From Fasciola hepatica (taxonomy: Eukaryota; Platyhelminthes; Trematoda; Plagiorchiida; Fasciolidae), in contig CANUEZ040000151.1 of the NCBI GenBank assembly GCA_948099385.1, positions 7,200,001 to 7,264,000 on the forward strand: a stretch of 64,000 nt of DNA, given 5' to 3'. A program made the translations under genes and the position numbers. This document shows positions 10,591 to 22,959 of the stretch, piece after piece. The notes beneath the pieces are model-generated. The model searched no databases. It saw only the letters and a program-made list of their open reading frames with translations, and was not told the DNA's origin. Position 1 is the first letter of the stretch, and every line of letters begins with the position of its first letter.

Positions 10591-11185
10591 CAGTGTTATT
10601 TGTTCAAAGTCGCGGTTTGCCAGCAGACCGGTACGTTTTGGCGTAGTGGCCCTGGGGGTAGCGACCACAACGGGGGTGGTCAAAGAGTTGTCTTTCGTCG
10701 ACAGTGGATCTTACGCTACCTTAGTGAAAGAGCGATTTGCCGGCAAACACCGGTCTGCTAAAGGTGCGACGTCATTAGCAGTGAGCACGGTGGGCGGAAC
10801 ACAAGTAATGACTGCCGGCAGGATGAGGCTGCAACTCATCTCTCCAGAAACTAACGAGCAAATTGAACCAACGAAGGCATTCACGTTAGCTGATCTCTCC
10901 ATGCGAGCACAAAGGTCGGTGAACGCAATCTTGACTAGGTGGCCCCAACTGCAGGATATGACCGTTGTAGACTGGGGAGACCATGAAGTGGATCTCCTCA
11001 TCGGCTGCGACGTGCCAGAGGCGCATTTGGTACTGGACCAGAGAGTGGGCGACCGCCAGGCACCTTATGCCATACGCACGGCTCTGGGATGGACGATAAA
11101 CGTTCCAGTAGGGGGTACTTGGTTCCGTGAATTATTTATCCGCCGAAATGGACAGTATAGGGTACCACCTGCAGCGGCTGTATGA
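10591..11185 (+). pseudogene. BEL/Pao aspartic protease region
   Basis: The protease cuts the polyprotein into working units. The same frame as gag continues without a stop. The active-site triad appears as FVDSGSYATLV at about 10693-10725 (DSG). The second conserved segment, VDLLIGCDVPEAHLVLDQRVG, lies near 10988-11052, followed by TALGWTINVP, the usual end of this domain in BEL/Pao elements. The frame ends at 11183-11185, where a +1 shift moves coding to the frame that starts about 11127. The catalytic Asp-Ser-Gly is intact. Confidence 0.85.
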
Positions 11186-12856
11186 AAAGGAATTTCGTGA
11201 CATTGGAGACGAAAGACCATCGTTGTCTCAAGAGGATCACCTCGCTCTACAAACGGTGTGGCAAGGCACTGGAGGCCCTAAAATGCAGTTCGAGGTTCCC
11301 CTCCCATGGCGCACATCTGTCGACCCGTGGACTGACAACAGAAATTATGTTCTCCAGCGGTCGCCACGGCTGAAAGAACGCTTCATTCGAGACCAGGATC
11401 TGTGGGAACGATGCGCAGAATTAATGAGGCGTAACGAAGCTCTCGGCTTCGTTGAAAATGTGCCTGCCAACACCGACGGTCAAGAGGGTATCTGGTATCC
11501 ACCTCACCACCCGGTTAGCAACCCCAAGAAACCCAAAACCTGCGGGCGGTTTTCGACCGTGTGGCCAAGTTTTGGGGCAAGTCGGTAAATTATCGCCTAC
11601 TGCAAGGGCCTGACTGGACCACACCACTAATCGAAGTTTTGTGCCGTTTCAGAGTGGGTAAAGTGGACTTGTCCGCCGACATTAGGGAAATGTTTCATCG
11701 GGTAAAAATACCGGTAGGGGAACGAGATGCGTTGCGTTTCCTGTGGTGGGAACAGAGCGACCGAGACAACGCAGTGATGAATTATAAGATGACCGTCCAC
11801 CCCTTCGGAGCCATATCGTCACCATTTTGCGCGAACTACGCCCTTCGGGAAGCTGCGAACAAACATGGAGATCTTGTCCATCGGACGGTGGCAGATAGCG
11901 TCAGCAGGAACTTTCACGTCGACGACTACCTTGGGTCATTCGATGATGTGGAATCAGCTCCAGAGCAGTTCAGGGGTCTGACGAGATTGCTGGAAGAGGG
12001 CGGCTTCCATCTAACTAAATGGATGTCGAACGCTTCAGAAGTGCTTAAGGTCGTTCCGTACCACGAAAAGGCCAAAAGGGTAAGAGATTTGGACGGCTCT
12101 CCACTTCCTCTCAAACGCACTTTGGGAATACAATGGGACGCGGAAATGGACGATTTTGTTTTCGAGCTAAACGTTCCCGAGCTGCCAATAACCCGTGGTG
12201 GCATACTATCCGCTGTCTCTAGTTTGTTCGAACCGCTCGGTTTCGCCTCACCATGGCTGCTACCCGGAAAGATCCTGCTGCAGCTGCTGTGCCGTAAGAA
12301 AGTTGATTGGGACCAGTAACTGGACCGAGGGGACCGGTTGGACTGGGAATAATTTTTGAATACCTTGAAGAAATTAGGGGACATAAGGATTCCACGATGT
12401 TTGACTCCTGGCCATAAGACGCGGACGGGAGAACTACATGCTTTTTCCGATGCATCCGAGGTCGGTTATGGAGCTATGGTGTACGGACGATGGTGCACAG
12501 GTGATGGACAATATACTACGAGGATCCTGTTCGCTAAAGCCCGCGTTGCTCCACTGAAGTCGGTCTCGATCCCAAGCCCTGAACTCAGCGCAGCCGTGTT
12601 GGCGGTCAGGGCGGTACAAGCGGTGAAGAGATGTTTCGACTTTTACATTTGGTCGGTTAGCTTTTGGACGGATTCAACGATAGTACTTTACTACATTAAC
12701 AACGTCAGGAGCCGGTTTAGTATTTTCGTTGCTAACCGGCTCACGATTATCCACGATGAATCGGCCATGAATCAGTGGAATCATGTCAGGTCTGGCGATA
12801 ATCCAGCCGACCTGTGCTCCCGGGGTGCGACCAACTTCAGGCAACTAGATACGTGA
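11127..12856 (+). pseudogene. BEL/Pao reverse transcriptase and RNase H
   Basis: The RT copies element RNA to DNA and RNase H removes the RNA strand. 11127-11588 encodes the RT fingers, ending in HHPVSNPKKP. Another shift at about 11550-11561 leads into KVDLSADIREMFHRVKIP (motif A, Asp present) and FHVDDYLGS at 11911-11937 (catalytic box, HVDD instead of the usual YVDD). TLGIQWDAEMDDF and SLFEPLGFASPW are typical BEL/Pao connection motifs. RNase H begins near 12430 with ELHAFSDASEVGYG and includes FWTDSTIVL. Stops occur at 12317-12319, near 12350 and at 12854-12856. The Tyr-to-His change is at a residue that tolerates variation, and both Asp residues are kept. Confidence 0.88.
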
Positions 12857-12880
12857 AGGAGAGGGCCAAAGTTCCTGCAA

Positions 12881-14083
12881 GTGCCTAAACAAGACTGGCC
12901 CGTGTTCGAATTAAAACCTCCTACGGAAGTAGAACTGGAGATCAAAGGCGTGGTGATAGCGGCCAACGTCGTCGAGGCGACATCCATTCTATCGCGATTG
13001 GTCAGGTTTGCTTCCTGGATGAAGACATTTCGGTCGCTAGTTTGGTTAACCAGGTTCAAGAGAAATTTACTATTCATGGAAGGGCTTTGCCCCTCAGGCC
13101 GGATACTGGTCGGCCCGACACGTCCCGATGAGCTGCAAGCTGCAGAATACGATATTTGCAGAGTGACACAACGAGAGGCTTTCGCCCGAGAACTCGAGAG
13201 GGCGGAAGAAGTGGGACCAATCAACGAAGAAATATCATCTCCGAGAGGTGAATTAAAGCATTTAAATCCCAAACTCATTGATGGACTGCTGCGGGTGGAT
13301 GGTAGGCTGACCAACGCCCACCTGAGCTTTAGCACAAATTATTTTATACTGCTGCCTGCGAGACAACCTGTAGTAAAGCTAATGATGCAACACGTCCACG
13401 CCATGGAGGGACATGCCGGGGAAAGTCACGTGACGAGCGTCATCCGAAAGCGCCTTTGGTTGTTGAGAGGACGAGAGACTGTAAAACGCGTAATCCGACG
13501 TTGTGTGCAGTGTAGGAGACTTAATGCCAAGGCGGTCAAACAACTCATTGCCCCACTACCAGAATGCGGGGTGACTACGGGCTGGTGGCCGTTCAGCGAC
13601 ACCGGGTTGGACTATTTCTGGCCTCCGTGGATTAAGTGCGGGAAGATGTTAGAAAAGCGATATGGATGTATCATGACGTGCGTGAAGCCACGCGCGGTAC
13701 ACCTGGATGTCACACATTCGATCACGACCGACTCTTTCTTGCGGGCCTTGCAGAGATTCATCAACCGAAGAGGCGTATAGGCCGATATATACTCAGATAA
13801 TGGATCGAACTTTCTGGGCTCTCACTGGGAATTGCAGCGTTGGCAAAAGAACATAAACAGGGACGAACTGCAGGATTGAACGGTGGCCTACGGCATACGA
13901 TGGCATTTCAATCCCCCACAGGTCAGCCACCGAGGCGGCGTATGGGAACGCATGATCTGGTCCGCCAGACGGATATTGCTGTCAATCATGGAGCAACAGC
14001 TGCCCGACGACGAGACGTTGAACACCGTCATGACTGAGGTAGAGAGAATTCTGAACAACCGCCCCTACTCCAAGGTCGCATAA
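12881..14083 (+). pseudogene. BEL/Pao integrase
   Basis: Same frame as RNase H. The zinc-binding HHCC module is visible at about 13395-13520 (HVHAMEGHAGESH ... RRCVQCRRL). The catalytic core has the first Asp in TGLDYFWPPW near 13605-13620, the second in YSDNGSNF near 13790-13812 and the Glu in GGVWERMIW near 13936-13962, so the DDE triad is intact. Stops at 13778-13780 and about 13877 fall inside the core. Similarity ends at LNNRPYSKVA; the downstream DUF5641-type tail expected in BEL/Pao is missing. The apparent breakpoint is near 14085. Confidence 0.88.
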
Positions 14084-14090
14084 GTGCCCC

Positions 14091-15365
14091 ACGTAAATTC
14101 AAGTTCACCTATGATACTCTGTCATTTTTGGCCTATATTCGCCACGTAACAACAGTCCATTTTTTCCACCGACCCTTTACGAAGATACTAACCACGTCCT
14201 AACTCGCATCCTCAAGAGTACATCCGCATTCCCTCCCCCCTTCACATCCCCCAATATGCTCCAGTCTTCCAAATTACTAATGTAGCTGGGGGCCCTTTCC
14301 CATTGAAAACTCCCCCTGGCTCTTCACATCTGGCTGACACCGATAAGGTTTCTGCCAACCTACCCCTCAGATCTCCCAGAATTCTCCCACGTCACGTTTT
14401 AGCACAGCTGGGCATCAAAGAATGGCCGGCTCCTCTGTTTTCCATTGCTCACCTACTACCACGCATCCAACTTTTTGAACCGTCCAGTTCTCAACACCAG
14501 TGGGCAAATCTTCTAGTGATCTTCGCTTAAGTCCACGAAATTCACATCTACCGCAAAAAACCAACCACTATCAAGATTGCTACGTGGACAGCCCACACAC
14601 TCCGAGCAACGGAAGCAACTGGGGCCCCTCTCTTGTCATCCTACGACGTCCCACCGCTCTAGGTACTACTATTGCCTCCAGCTGGGCAATCGATTTCAGG
14701 TTCTTATCTGTTATCCGTCCGCCAACCAATCGTTATTTTCATTGGCTCTGGTCTCCAGGATCCTGCAAAACCCTGACGAAATCAGGGGACACACCTTTCT
14801 GTCGGCTGCTGTCCGCCACACTTAAAAATAACCGATCACTATTGATCTTCCAAACGGTGCAGGGCGCGGTCTGATCCACCGCTTGGGCCGGCTCACGTCG
14901 GCCGTGCGAAACGTATGTAACAATACGCGGTTGTGACCAGGCTGGCGGATCGCACCCCACGTCATTCCTAGTCTTCCATTGTCATCATTGGTTTTCATCG
15001 AACATGCTGTCGGTGTTGCCATTATCAATCCGCCTTTTAGGCCAAGTACATATCTTCCATTCATGAAATTAATATTGCAAAAATCTTACCTCTAGCGATC
15101 ACTACCTTTTCTCGAGGCACACTGATGGCTTGCACAAATAGCCCAGTTTGTTTCACATATTCCTTTTTAACTTCGTTCCATGAGATCCGCGCCCGAAAAA
15201 TTACAAGTCCCATTCGTACTCATGTCTATTCTCTAAGACAAAACTGCTCTGTTGTGTATAAATTAGTTTATTTGCAGCTACTGTTGGCGTCCATTTTCTA
15301 ATCACAATAAAACATTGCTACCGGTCGCTCAAGTATCTTTTCGTAATCCGTGAGCAGTCAGTGAT
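14091..15365 (+). other. Non-BEL sequence between truncated element and solo LTR
   Basis: CT-rich DNA with short frames of no recognisable family. It contains one copy of the short S repeat (14851-14965) and a perfect 6-bp hairpin CCCTGA-CGAAA-TCAGGG at about 14771-14787. No polypurine tract precedes the LTR at 15371, which argues that this stretch is not part of the BEL element. Confidence 0.5.
14851..14965 (-). repeat. Family S short repeat, copy S-A
   Basis: Shares GGTGC-GGCGCGGTCTGATCCACCGCTT-GGCCGGC with 34411-34525 (same orientation) and, in reverse complement, with 28651-28765 and 60628-60740. The minus strand is taken as sense because the A-box-like motif reads on that strand in the related copies. 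This is the most diverged of the four copies in its middle part. Confidence 0.65.
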
Positions 15366-15752
15366 GTGACTGTAACGACCGGTCGTGGAAAATCCCCCTA
15401 AAACCTTCGAGATTCAGTGTTATTCTTAACATCACTCACTTGCTTGCACTATTGACGTGTCTTTACGAACTGTTTGTTTTTATGAACCATTTGTTGTTTG
15501 TTCGCGCCTAGAGCGCTACTTTGTCATATCCTTGTTCTGGACCTGCGTGAGGCACGTGCTCCTTGCTCGCAAGTTGCAATTCGGTTTCTCGTTTGATGAT
15601 TCCTCGTGATCTCATTATTGAGGTTTGTATCATTTGAGTGTCATTGTTCATTAAAAAATCCAGTATCGTAGAATATCATGGATAATCGCCTTTTGATTTC
15701 GGGATCCGTTGCGAATTTGGCTACGCATTGCTCAAAAGTGTGTTACAGTGAC
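15366..15752 (+). mobile_element. Solo LTR of the BEL/Pao family with target-site duplication
   Basis: The LTR runs 15371-15747, begins TGTAAC and ends GTTACA (perfect 6-bp inverted ends), and is flanked on both sides by GTGAC (15366-15370 and 15748-15752). A 5-bp duplication immediately outside a single LTR is the expected mark of a solo LTR left by recombination between the two LTRs of a complete insertion. It matches the left LTR at 8925-9263 but also keeps about 40 bp missing there. The copy is better preserved than that LTR. Confidence 0.85.
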
Positions 15753-17840
15753 TGTCCGAGACCTTCAGCGTTCCATTTGTTCTCTAATAGGGTTCTCTTG
15801 TACCGCTTTATCTTGATCATTCATAGCACCGTCTCCTCTCCGCATATGCATACCTCAGCTGCATCCATCCTGCAAACTCACCACTTTTTTCCACCTCATG
15901 ACACCCATCAGAATAATCATTACCACATATGCACCTAACATCCATATTCTCTGCCATCTCCTCCATATGCCAGTCAACTCTACAACCGCCGTAGCTGTGT
16001 ATCCCGGCCGTTTTATTCCCCGTAACCGTTTTCAAGTTGTCATATCGCCGCCTACTTACTACCGAGTGACCGTTTGCTGAGCACTTGCCAGTTTTTTCCG
16101 ATAACCATCCCCCGTTATCACCCTGGCAGTCGCCCTCCATCTCCAGGTGCATCATTCTTTTGTCATGTAAACGGTTATTTCAGCCCCTAACAGCCCACTA
16201 TTTCCGCCTTCCTCGTTGAATGATTTATTTTTTCCTACATCTGACCCTCCAACCCGTTCTTACCTTCAAATTCCTTGGGACTGCAGCCTGTCTTCCTATT
16301 GCTATCGCAAGTTTCACCCATGAAAAAGGTCACCGAGGGACATCCCTTATCCTCCCACGCACTCCATCACCACCTTTGCCTGCCTCTGACTCTGTAATCG
16401 CTGTAGCTGCTCATTCCAGATCGGCTTGTCACCCACTTAGCCATTTTAATTTTGGTATACTAGGGTCCATTCGTTATACTGTGATCACTTCTGGCCAGTT
16501 CTGCCTCCGGCAATGCCCCTCTCCGTCACTCTGGTAGTCACAATCTCCGAATGTGTACTTCGTGTGACGTACCTCCGATTCTATCAAATTATATATATAG
16601 AAATCACCGCTGTTCTTTCGACTTATCTATTCCACACTTATTCCACACTCAGTGTCCCTTCTCCGCTATTTGTCCTGGGTTGGTTTCATGCAGTTTTGTT
16701 GCTGGTCGTCGTCATAGCATAGACACACTATTGAAATGGTCATTATAAGATGTACTCTGACCTTCCATGTGCTCCGCATGCTGTGCTGCCGATCTTACAC
16801 GATTTTTCTTCACATAACCTTCCCCAGTGCGTGCACATGATTGACTTGTCACTATTTTTCTATCAACATGCTGGCATTCAATTTTTGTCTTATCACGAAG
16901 TAACTCTTCCAAGGATCTATCTTCTCTCGGTCATTTCTTTCGTCGCCACGTTGGCACTCTTCTCCACAGGACGTGCGGACCATCTTCCATATGGTCACTA
17001 CCGTCTATACGATGCCAAAATTTTTATCTCCATACCATCACGATGCCCGCTTCTACTCTATTTCTGCTTTTTCAATCCCCGTCCATGGTTGGGTCCTTTA
17101 TTCATATCCCTATCATTCTTATCAGCCCATCATGGTCTCTTTCTATCCCCAGTTGGTGAAAATCTCTTTAAAATCCGGGGTAATCAAAATTTCTTCTGAT
17201 TATTCTGCATCTTCCAGATTTTGAGATAATTTTCTAGTAAATTTAATGCTTACATCGCACATTCTCAGGTGACTTCATACGTTACCAGCCGGCTCGATCG
17301 TCAAACCCCGAGCATAAATTTTACCAGACGTCATTACCGTTTTAGACCATTCCAACTTGCTCCCCACTCTCTCGTATGTGATCATCTGACTGCTCATTCT
17401 TATTAACTGCTTATTTCCCCAGCATCGAAGATTCAAGCAGTGAGATGCTCTCTGACGAGCTGCTAGCTCTACCAGCTCTACAGTTTTCTTCGCTGGTTGC
17501 ACCCTCTTTGTTCAGCAATTCTTTTCCTTTTCTGAAGAGGCAAAGTCAGACCAAAGCGAATGGCATCACAATGTCCGTACTAAAAATTCTTGCGGGGTTA
17601 GTGTTTTCAGTGAATATGCTGAGTGGAGTATACTGTGCCACAGTTGCAATAAGCGTTGCGGCCAGCGCACCCCTGCCCTGACCAAGAAAAGGTACGTGCT
17701 GTACAGGAAAATTGATCTTTGAAATGGATACTTTCGCTGTATTGCTATGGTAGAGGAATGCTCTCCTGCACTAAGCGGAAAACAAGACTGAAAAACACGG
17801 CAATTATGGGGGGTTTGAGGGAAGAGTTGCAACATGGCCC
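15753..17840. other. Pyrimidine-rich sequence without recognisable gene
   Basis: Long C/T-rich plus strand with frames of biased composition (Phe, Leu, Ser, Pro, His). None shows a domain I know, and the composition alone explains the open frames. Confidence 0.45.
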
Positions 17841-17844
17841 AAGG

Positions 17845-19026
17845 GGAGCAGCATGCACACTTCTAAAGCAGACAGCAACAAGTCAATCATCGTCATCTTC
17901 CTCAAAATGAATGAAGCATTCGACGGTGTATCTCACGCTCGCTTACTGCCAAAAACTAAATCCTATGGAGTCGCCAACCCCCTTCTTTCTTGGCTGTCAT
18001 CTTACCTCGCCGAACATTTTCAAGCAGTCATCGTCAATGGGACATCCTTCCAGCCCAAACAAATTACTGGTGGGTCGTACATGGTAGCGTTTTAGGTCCT
18101 CTCTTATTTTTTATATACATAAATGACGTCTTCCAAGTAGTGCGTCACGGCACGACATTCCTCTTTGCTGACGATAAAAAACTAGCCTATACTTTTGAAG
18201 GAAACGCCATGCACTCAGCTGTCAGTGATATTCTGTCAGACTTGAAGTCCCTTGACGAATGGTGAACTCGATGGCTGATGAAGTTTTCCGCAGCTAGGAG
18301 CTCCCTTCTTTCTTACAAATGCCACGTTCCACCTGGCTCCCCTAAAATAAATGGTCTGCCGATACCCACTACTCATGTGGTAAGAGATCTAGGCCTGCAT
18401 TATTCATGTTCCTTCAACTTCCATGAACAAGCATTGACCCAAATTGGCAAGGCAAGTAGGCTGATTGCACCTATCCTAAGAACATACCGTACTCAGGGGA
18501 GCAAGTTCCTGATATTGAAGACACTGGCCGGGTAACTGTTGGAATACTGCCCCCTGGTCTTTACCTTGACGCAGAAGGCCGACCGGGTCGATATAGAGAA
18601 AGTGCAACGCTCCTTTACCAAAAAACTACTTGGCACTTCTTCCAACCTTAACTGCAGAGCTAGGTGCGAACCACTCCGGCTTGAACCTCTACGGTTGCGT
18701 CGTATCAAGCTGAATCTTTCATTTCTCTTCAACCCCCTGCACTCAAACTTCCACTCATCTGATAACCCACTTCGTTCCTCTAATGAGACTCCTTACTCAC
18801 TCCGTCACAGACAATTCACCATGACAACACCCTAGTCAGATCCAGATATTTCTCGGTCGTCCACCCCAGTCTCTGGAATAAGCTTCCTGCCTCGCTGAGA
18901 TCGTATCGCACGCTAAAACAATTTAAAGGGTCACTAAGCAGAATCCTAGGTGCATTCCCGGTAATCAGCATGACCCGCAATGGCATAAACATAGACGAAG
19001 CATATGAAGACTGCCTTGATTATTAG
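17845..19026 (+). pseudogene. CR1/Jockey-like LINE RT, C-terminal half
   Basis: Palm to C-terminus of a LINE reverse transcriptase. Motif A reads VIFLKMNEAFDGVSH, where relatives have FLDMTKAFD, so the first catalytic Asp is Lys. A frame change near 18075 leads into GSVLGPLLFFIYINDV and FLFADDKKLAY, with the ADD box intact. Then come MKFSAARSSLLSYKCHVP, LGLHYSCSFNF, LLEYCPLVF, QRSFTKKLLG and finally LWNKLPASLRSY just before the stop at 19024-19026. Stops at 18263, 18533 and 18833 and at least two frameshifts break it. The same order of motifs occurs in the minus-strand LINE at 53.8-55.2 kb. A TA-rich array follows about 75 bp after the stop. Confidence 0.85.
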
Positions 19027-19098
19027 ACCGCAATGGGCCTCAGTCTTTTGCGTCCGACCTCCTTCTCATGACCTGTCTGATAATCACACCCACGTACG

Positions 19099-19138
19099 TA
19101 GATATATATATGTATATATATGTATATATATATATATT
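19099..19138. repeat. TA-rich microsatellite
   Basis: Imperfect (TA)n/(TATG)n run about 73 bp after the LINE stop codon. It could be the simple-repeat tail of that LINE or an independent array. Confidence 0.75.
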
Positions 19139-20275
19139 GGGTATGCTCCACTCACTTTGCTTCTCCCTCCTCATCAGATAGTGCCATTTTACTCCGTAAT
19201 TTGCATACATAAACTTAGCCCGCAAATACGACCAGATCTAGGCTCTGTTAGAACAATGCCAATCGGGTAGACGTCACCTGACTTTGATTCACTGTTGTGC
19301 CTGATGCTCGGTTCCCAAATATGCTTGCCTACCCCGCCTTTCTCAGTTTCAACCCATTTGGGTTCCCTGCAAAACTCATGACCAGCTTGCTGATGTCCAG
19401 TGCAGTAGTAGATACACAGTTGGAACAGTTATACCATGCGGCTTCTACTCTGACGACACCCCGGTATTGATATGCTTACCGTTCACAAAGTCGCATGTAC
19501 TGGTTGACGTATTGAGAAAAGTGTTCATCGCATGTCCATAGCTTACTATCCACAACTTCACCTTTTCTACATTCTTTTCGAGCCCACACACTAATAGTGA
19601 TAACAATCGTCAGAAGTGATTTGTCTGCTAGGTTGTTAACTCAACTACCCATCCAAAATGTCTACTGACATTAGCTCCCTTTAAGAAGCCGTTTTGTCTT
19701 TAAGTGATAGGTGCTCGCCTTTACTCAACTCCTCTGTCTCAGACTAGAACCCAGCGGTCTTATCCTGCATTTCTTGCGCCTTTCTCCTATATCGGAGTCT
19801 TGTCACGCAGATTACTATTCTTCATTAACTAAGCCTCACTGCTCTGCGCATATGCTCGTCGTAAGTTGAGACCCCATTCCAACCGGGACCCGTATACCTC
19901 TGATTCCTCATGACCCCGCGGAATACCAGCACGTCTGCTTTTACAAGAAAAAGCCTCAACTTAACACTGAGTGTTTTCCTTCCCTTTCAGTGTTTACCCT
20001 CCTCGACCACAGCCGGTGAACCGACCAGACTGCTATCTTCCTATCCTTCTTCCAGATTACACCCCCTACTATTGTTTTATTTGTGTTTCCCAAATGGACC
20101 CCTTCTCCTCATCCGCCACTTACCTGATATCTCCCCAAATCTCCGCTATCACCCAACTACCCTAGAAAACTACCAGTTCCCCACAAGGGATCCCCTATAG
20201 ACCGGCCACTAGCCGAATGATAACTAAATGTTCAGATAACAAAATGATAATTTTCTGGTTTCCATCAAAACGATA
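19139..20275. other. No recognisable gene
   Basis: Only short frames. The frame at 19910-20200 is Pro/Leu/Ser-rich and may be an eroded upstream part of the LINE fragment that follows, but I see no firm motif. Confidence 0.4.
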
Positions 20276-20449
20276 ACCATAGCCCACAGCTGGAACACTT
20301 TCCAGACTGCCACACTCCTGAGCTCTTTCAGATCGTATCGGTTACTAAGGTAGCCATCGGCCAACTCAACGTTACTCCTGGGCTAGACGATCTGATTGAT
20401 GGGACTGACAATGGTTTAAACCTATACTCTCGCCTGCTGACCTTATAAG
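20276..20449 (+). pseudogene. LINE RT C-terminal fragment
   Basis: Two frames carry the terminal RT motifs: AHSWNTFQTATLLSSFRSYR, resembling (L)WNxLPxxLRSxxSYR, then LDDLIDGTDNGLNLYSRLL before a stop near 20449. The second part resembles the short acidic tail of CR1-like polymerases, for example the tail of the copy ending at 61208. Resemblance is limited to these short motifs, so confidence is moderate. Confidence 0.5.
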
Positions 20450-22955
20450 GTGCACAGTACACGGCTGACCATAATCCAATGGCCGGAGTATCAAACCCTC
20501 ATGAAAGTCTCACCGGATCGCAGAGCTGACTCCTGGCACCAACTTGCCGTTCGTGTTGTGATATCCGACGCCCATTTCTTTTTCTGGTCCTAGCGACTAA
20601 CGCACTTTTTACCATTCTCCAGCGTCGCCTATATCAGCACTCCCGCATTCGCCCAGCTATCCACACCGCCCTCCTCGACTTCGAAACCGGTTCATAATTC
20701 CTGCTTTAAACATTACCGCTTTAGTTCACCCAAACACTTCACGAATTTACTGTCTTATTTCGGTTACTGTGTTCCTTGAATTTAAAAACTGTGAATACTT
20801 CACATTGATATGTACTGCTGTATTCACTGATCTTGCCTTGTGCATGTGCCTTGACCCTGGTCAAGAAATGTACAATTATCAATTATCAATTATCAATTAC
20901 TGCAGTTTGTAAAATAGTCTAACAGCAGGCAGAGAAGGGGCGCAGAGTGTGTGAGTGAGTCTTCTGAATGAGGTCAGGGAGCCAAAATCACAACCACTGA
21001 TTATCTTCCTTGTCAGCACGCAGAAAGAACCTGTTGTTAGGCTGGGCACCGACAGTTGAGCACAAGGCAGGATGGTGCACAACAATCACCTTGGGCACTC
21101 GTCAGTTTGAAGGTTGCACAGGAAGAAATTCGCCGGGTCTACTGGAACCGGAACTAAGGCGGCCTGTTTCAAAGACACTACGATCAGGCAACACATCTGT
21201 CTGCTAATGTGCGCTGAAGGCCGCAGTCGTTAGTAATAGCCAAGCAGCCAATAAGATCCAAGTTGAGGATCAGACTAAGGTGGAAGCGAAAATTGCGGCC
21301 ACCACAATGCAGTTCACACCTAATGTCAGCAATAAGAGTGAAAGCTGGGCTGCTATAGTTGCACAAACACCAACCTCACAGTTACACAACAGGATGTTCC
21401 TGACGCCCTCGAAAGACAATAGGGGAGCGAGTGATGGAAAAAAGGAAGCCTCACATGCTTCCTCTGGGAGCGCTGCAACTCGTTAGAGTACATGGTGTGG
21501 CCTTGAAGTTTCACGAAATACGAGCCCAGTGGTTGCTAGTGTAAAAGCGGACCTTTCCTTCGAAAATTACTCCCGAAGGTACAGCGGCCCTAATGGGTAC
21601 AGATAGGGTAGGCGACTTGCCAGGGGGCGCCTCCGTAAGGCATATGAAAGCCTGCAGCTCCGGAGGATAATTGGGTGATTTGCTGACTGGAACGAATGGA
21701 CCTGTGAGCAAAGCTATCGAGAAGTTGGGCTAAAAAATGAGAAAAAAGCGTCGCTATTTCATGGCCTCAAGGCCTACGGGCAGGACGTGGTGGATTGCAG
21801 GCTGGGTGAAAGACACCCCTCGTATTGGCTGATTATATTCATTTGGAGGGCCCCTTCACAGTAGCACCACCTAACAAGCGACCTGCAGCATGTTGCGCCA
21901 GCCGAGGCCGGTGGCTGGTAGGGATGGTTTGCCACCAAGGAGAGCCGCAAATAGATAGGAAAGAAGACCTCAGACCACTCAAGCTTCTACTGAAGGTGAC
22001 GTAAAGGTCCCAGCGCTTTATTTTATTGAAAGACAAGAATCTTCAGGGAATAATCTGCACCCATGAATGGGTCCCCAGGGGGACCACCGGAAAAGTTCTC
22101 GAGAAGTGGCTTCAAAACGACGACCTCAAAAAACAATTGAGGTAGTCGGCACTCTCCCGTGACGGACATAGCTCGTCTACTCTAGATTTACTGGTAACCA
22201 GGTACCGATCTAAGGTTACCTTGCTGATAGAAAAGCTACTGCAGGCTAGAGGTTTCGGAGCTCTGCCAGCGTTTATTGCCGTATGACATCATAACCAAGG
22301 AAAATGGTGGGTTAGGAATTGTGCCAGAACAAACGAGGGCCAAATGAGAACGGGCGCTCGAAGCATATTTTGGTGCCTGAAGGTGCTGGAGCCACCGGTG
22401 TAGGAAAGATGGAGCGTAATGAAAACCGGGCTAATAAGCTTGACAGATGGGTTTGCTCCCTCGGAGCCGCGTAGAAACGAGTCGGCCGTCTTGGTGAAAG
22501 CCAAAGATAGCAAGGGCGGTAAATGCTCGCAGAAGGCCATGGGCTCGGCATAAACTCCGCAACAAGCTCTGCGCGCGGGAAGCTCACAAGTAAGCCTGAC
22601 ATAGGGACTGGGTTTCGCAATACGGAGAAAGTTAGGAGTACGAGAGGGGACCCGCAAAAATAGTGAAAGGGGGCTCTTGTAAACTCTTCGCTTAAGTACA
22701 GCTCAAGAAATAAAGATACGCGAAAGAGTAGAAGCCTTAGGAATGAAAGATGGATGAACTTCCCCTTACGAAGGGGACAAAGGGAAAATCTCGCCTGCTT
22801 TCTTTAGGAGGGTGTATTGTGAGAACCGAATACTTACTTTGACGGACTGATATGGAGAGTATGCCAGTACTTCAGAAGCTTACCGTGGACTGGGCAGAGG
22901 TGCCCCAGAAACTTAAATCGTTTTGTTAACAAAGAGTATCCGGACCGGGTCCGAC
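20450..22955 (+). other. Probable eroded 5' part of the following LINE
   Basis: Between the previous fragment and the RT at 22960 there are plus frames (21010-21207, 21280-21486) that are Ser/Thr/Lys-rich and could be an eroded ORF1. I cannot identify endonuclease motifs with confidence. The triple ATCAATT repeat (AATTATCAATTATCAATTATC) at about 20873-20897 may be the tail of the preceding LINE fragment. Confidence 0.35.
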
Positions 22956-22959
22956 GCAT

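Larger units (their letters stand above)
9264..14090 (+). mobile_element. BEL/Pao internal region, truncated after integrase
   Basis: The order gag with zinc knuckles, aspartic protease, RT, RNase H, integrase on one strand is diagnostic of LTR retrotransposons. The sequence motifs (AHW-type protease tail, FHVDD, HHCC integrase) place it in BEL/Pao. From 9305 to 11185 it is one frame with two stops. RT, RNase H and integrase run from 11561 to 14083 in one frame with five further stops. Similarity ends abruptly after LNNRPYSKVA near 14083. The family's usual C-terminal extension and a polypurine tract are missing. The few lesions suggest moderate age. Confidence 0.9.

Noticed and set aside
14771..14787. 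CCCTGACGAAATCAGGG hairpin with a CTGANGA-like word, considered as a hammerhead ribozyme
   Set aside because: The other conserved core (GAAA at the right distance) and the three stems are missing.
8925..15747. Reading the two related LTRs as one intact BEL/Pao element
   Set aside because: The right LTR has its own 5-bp duplication, no polypurine tract precedes it, and the internal region ends 1.3 kb earlier.
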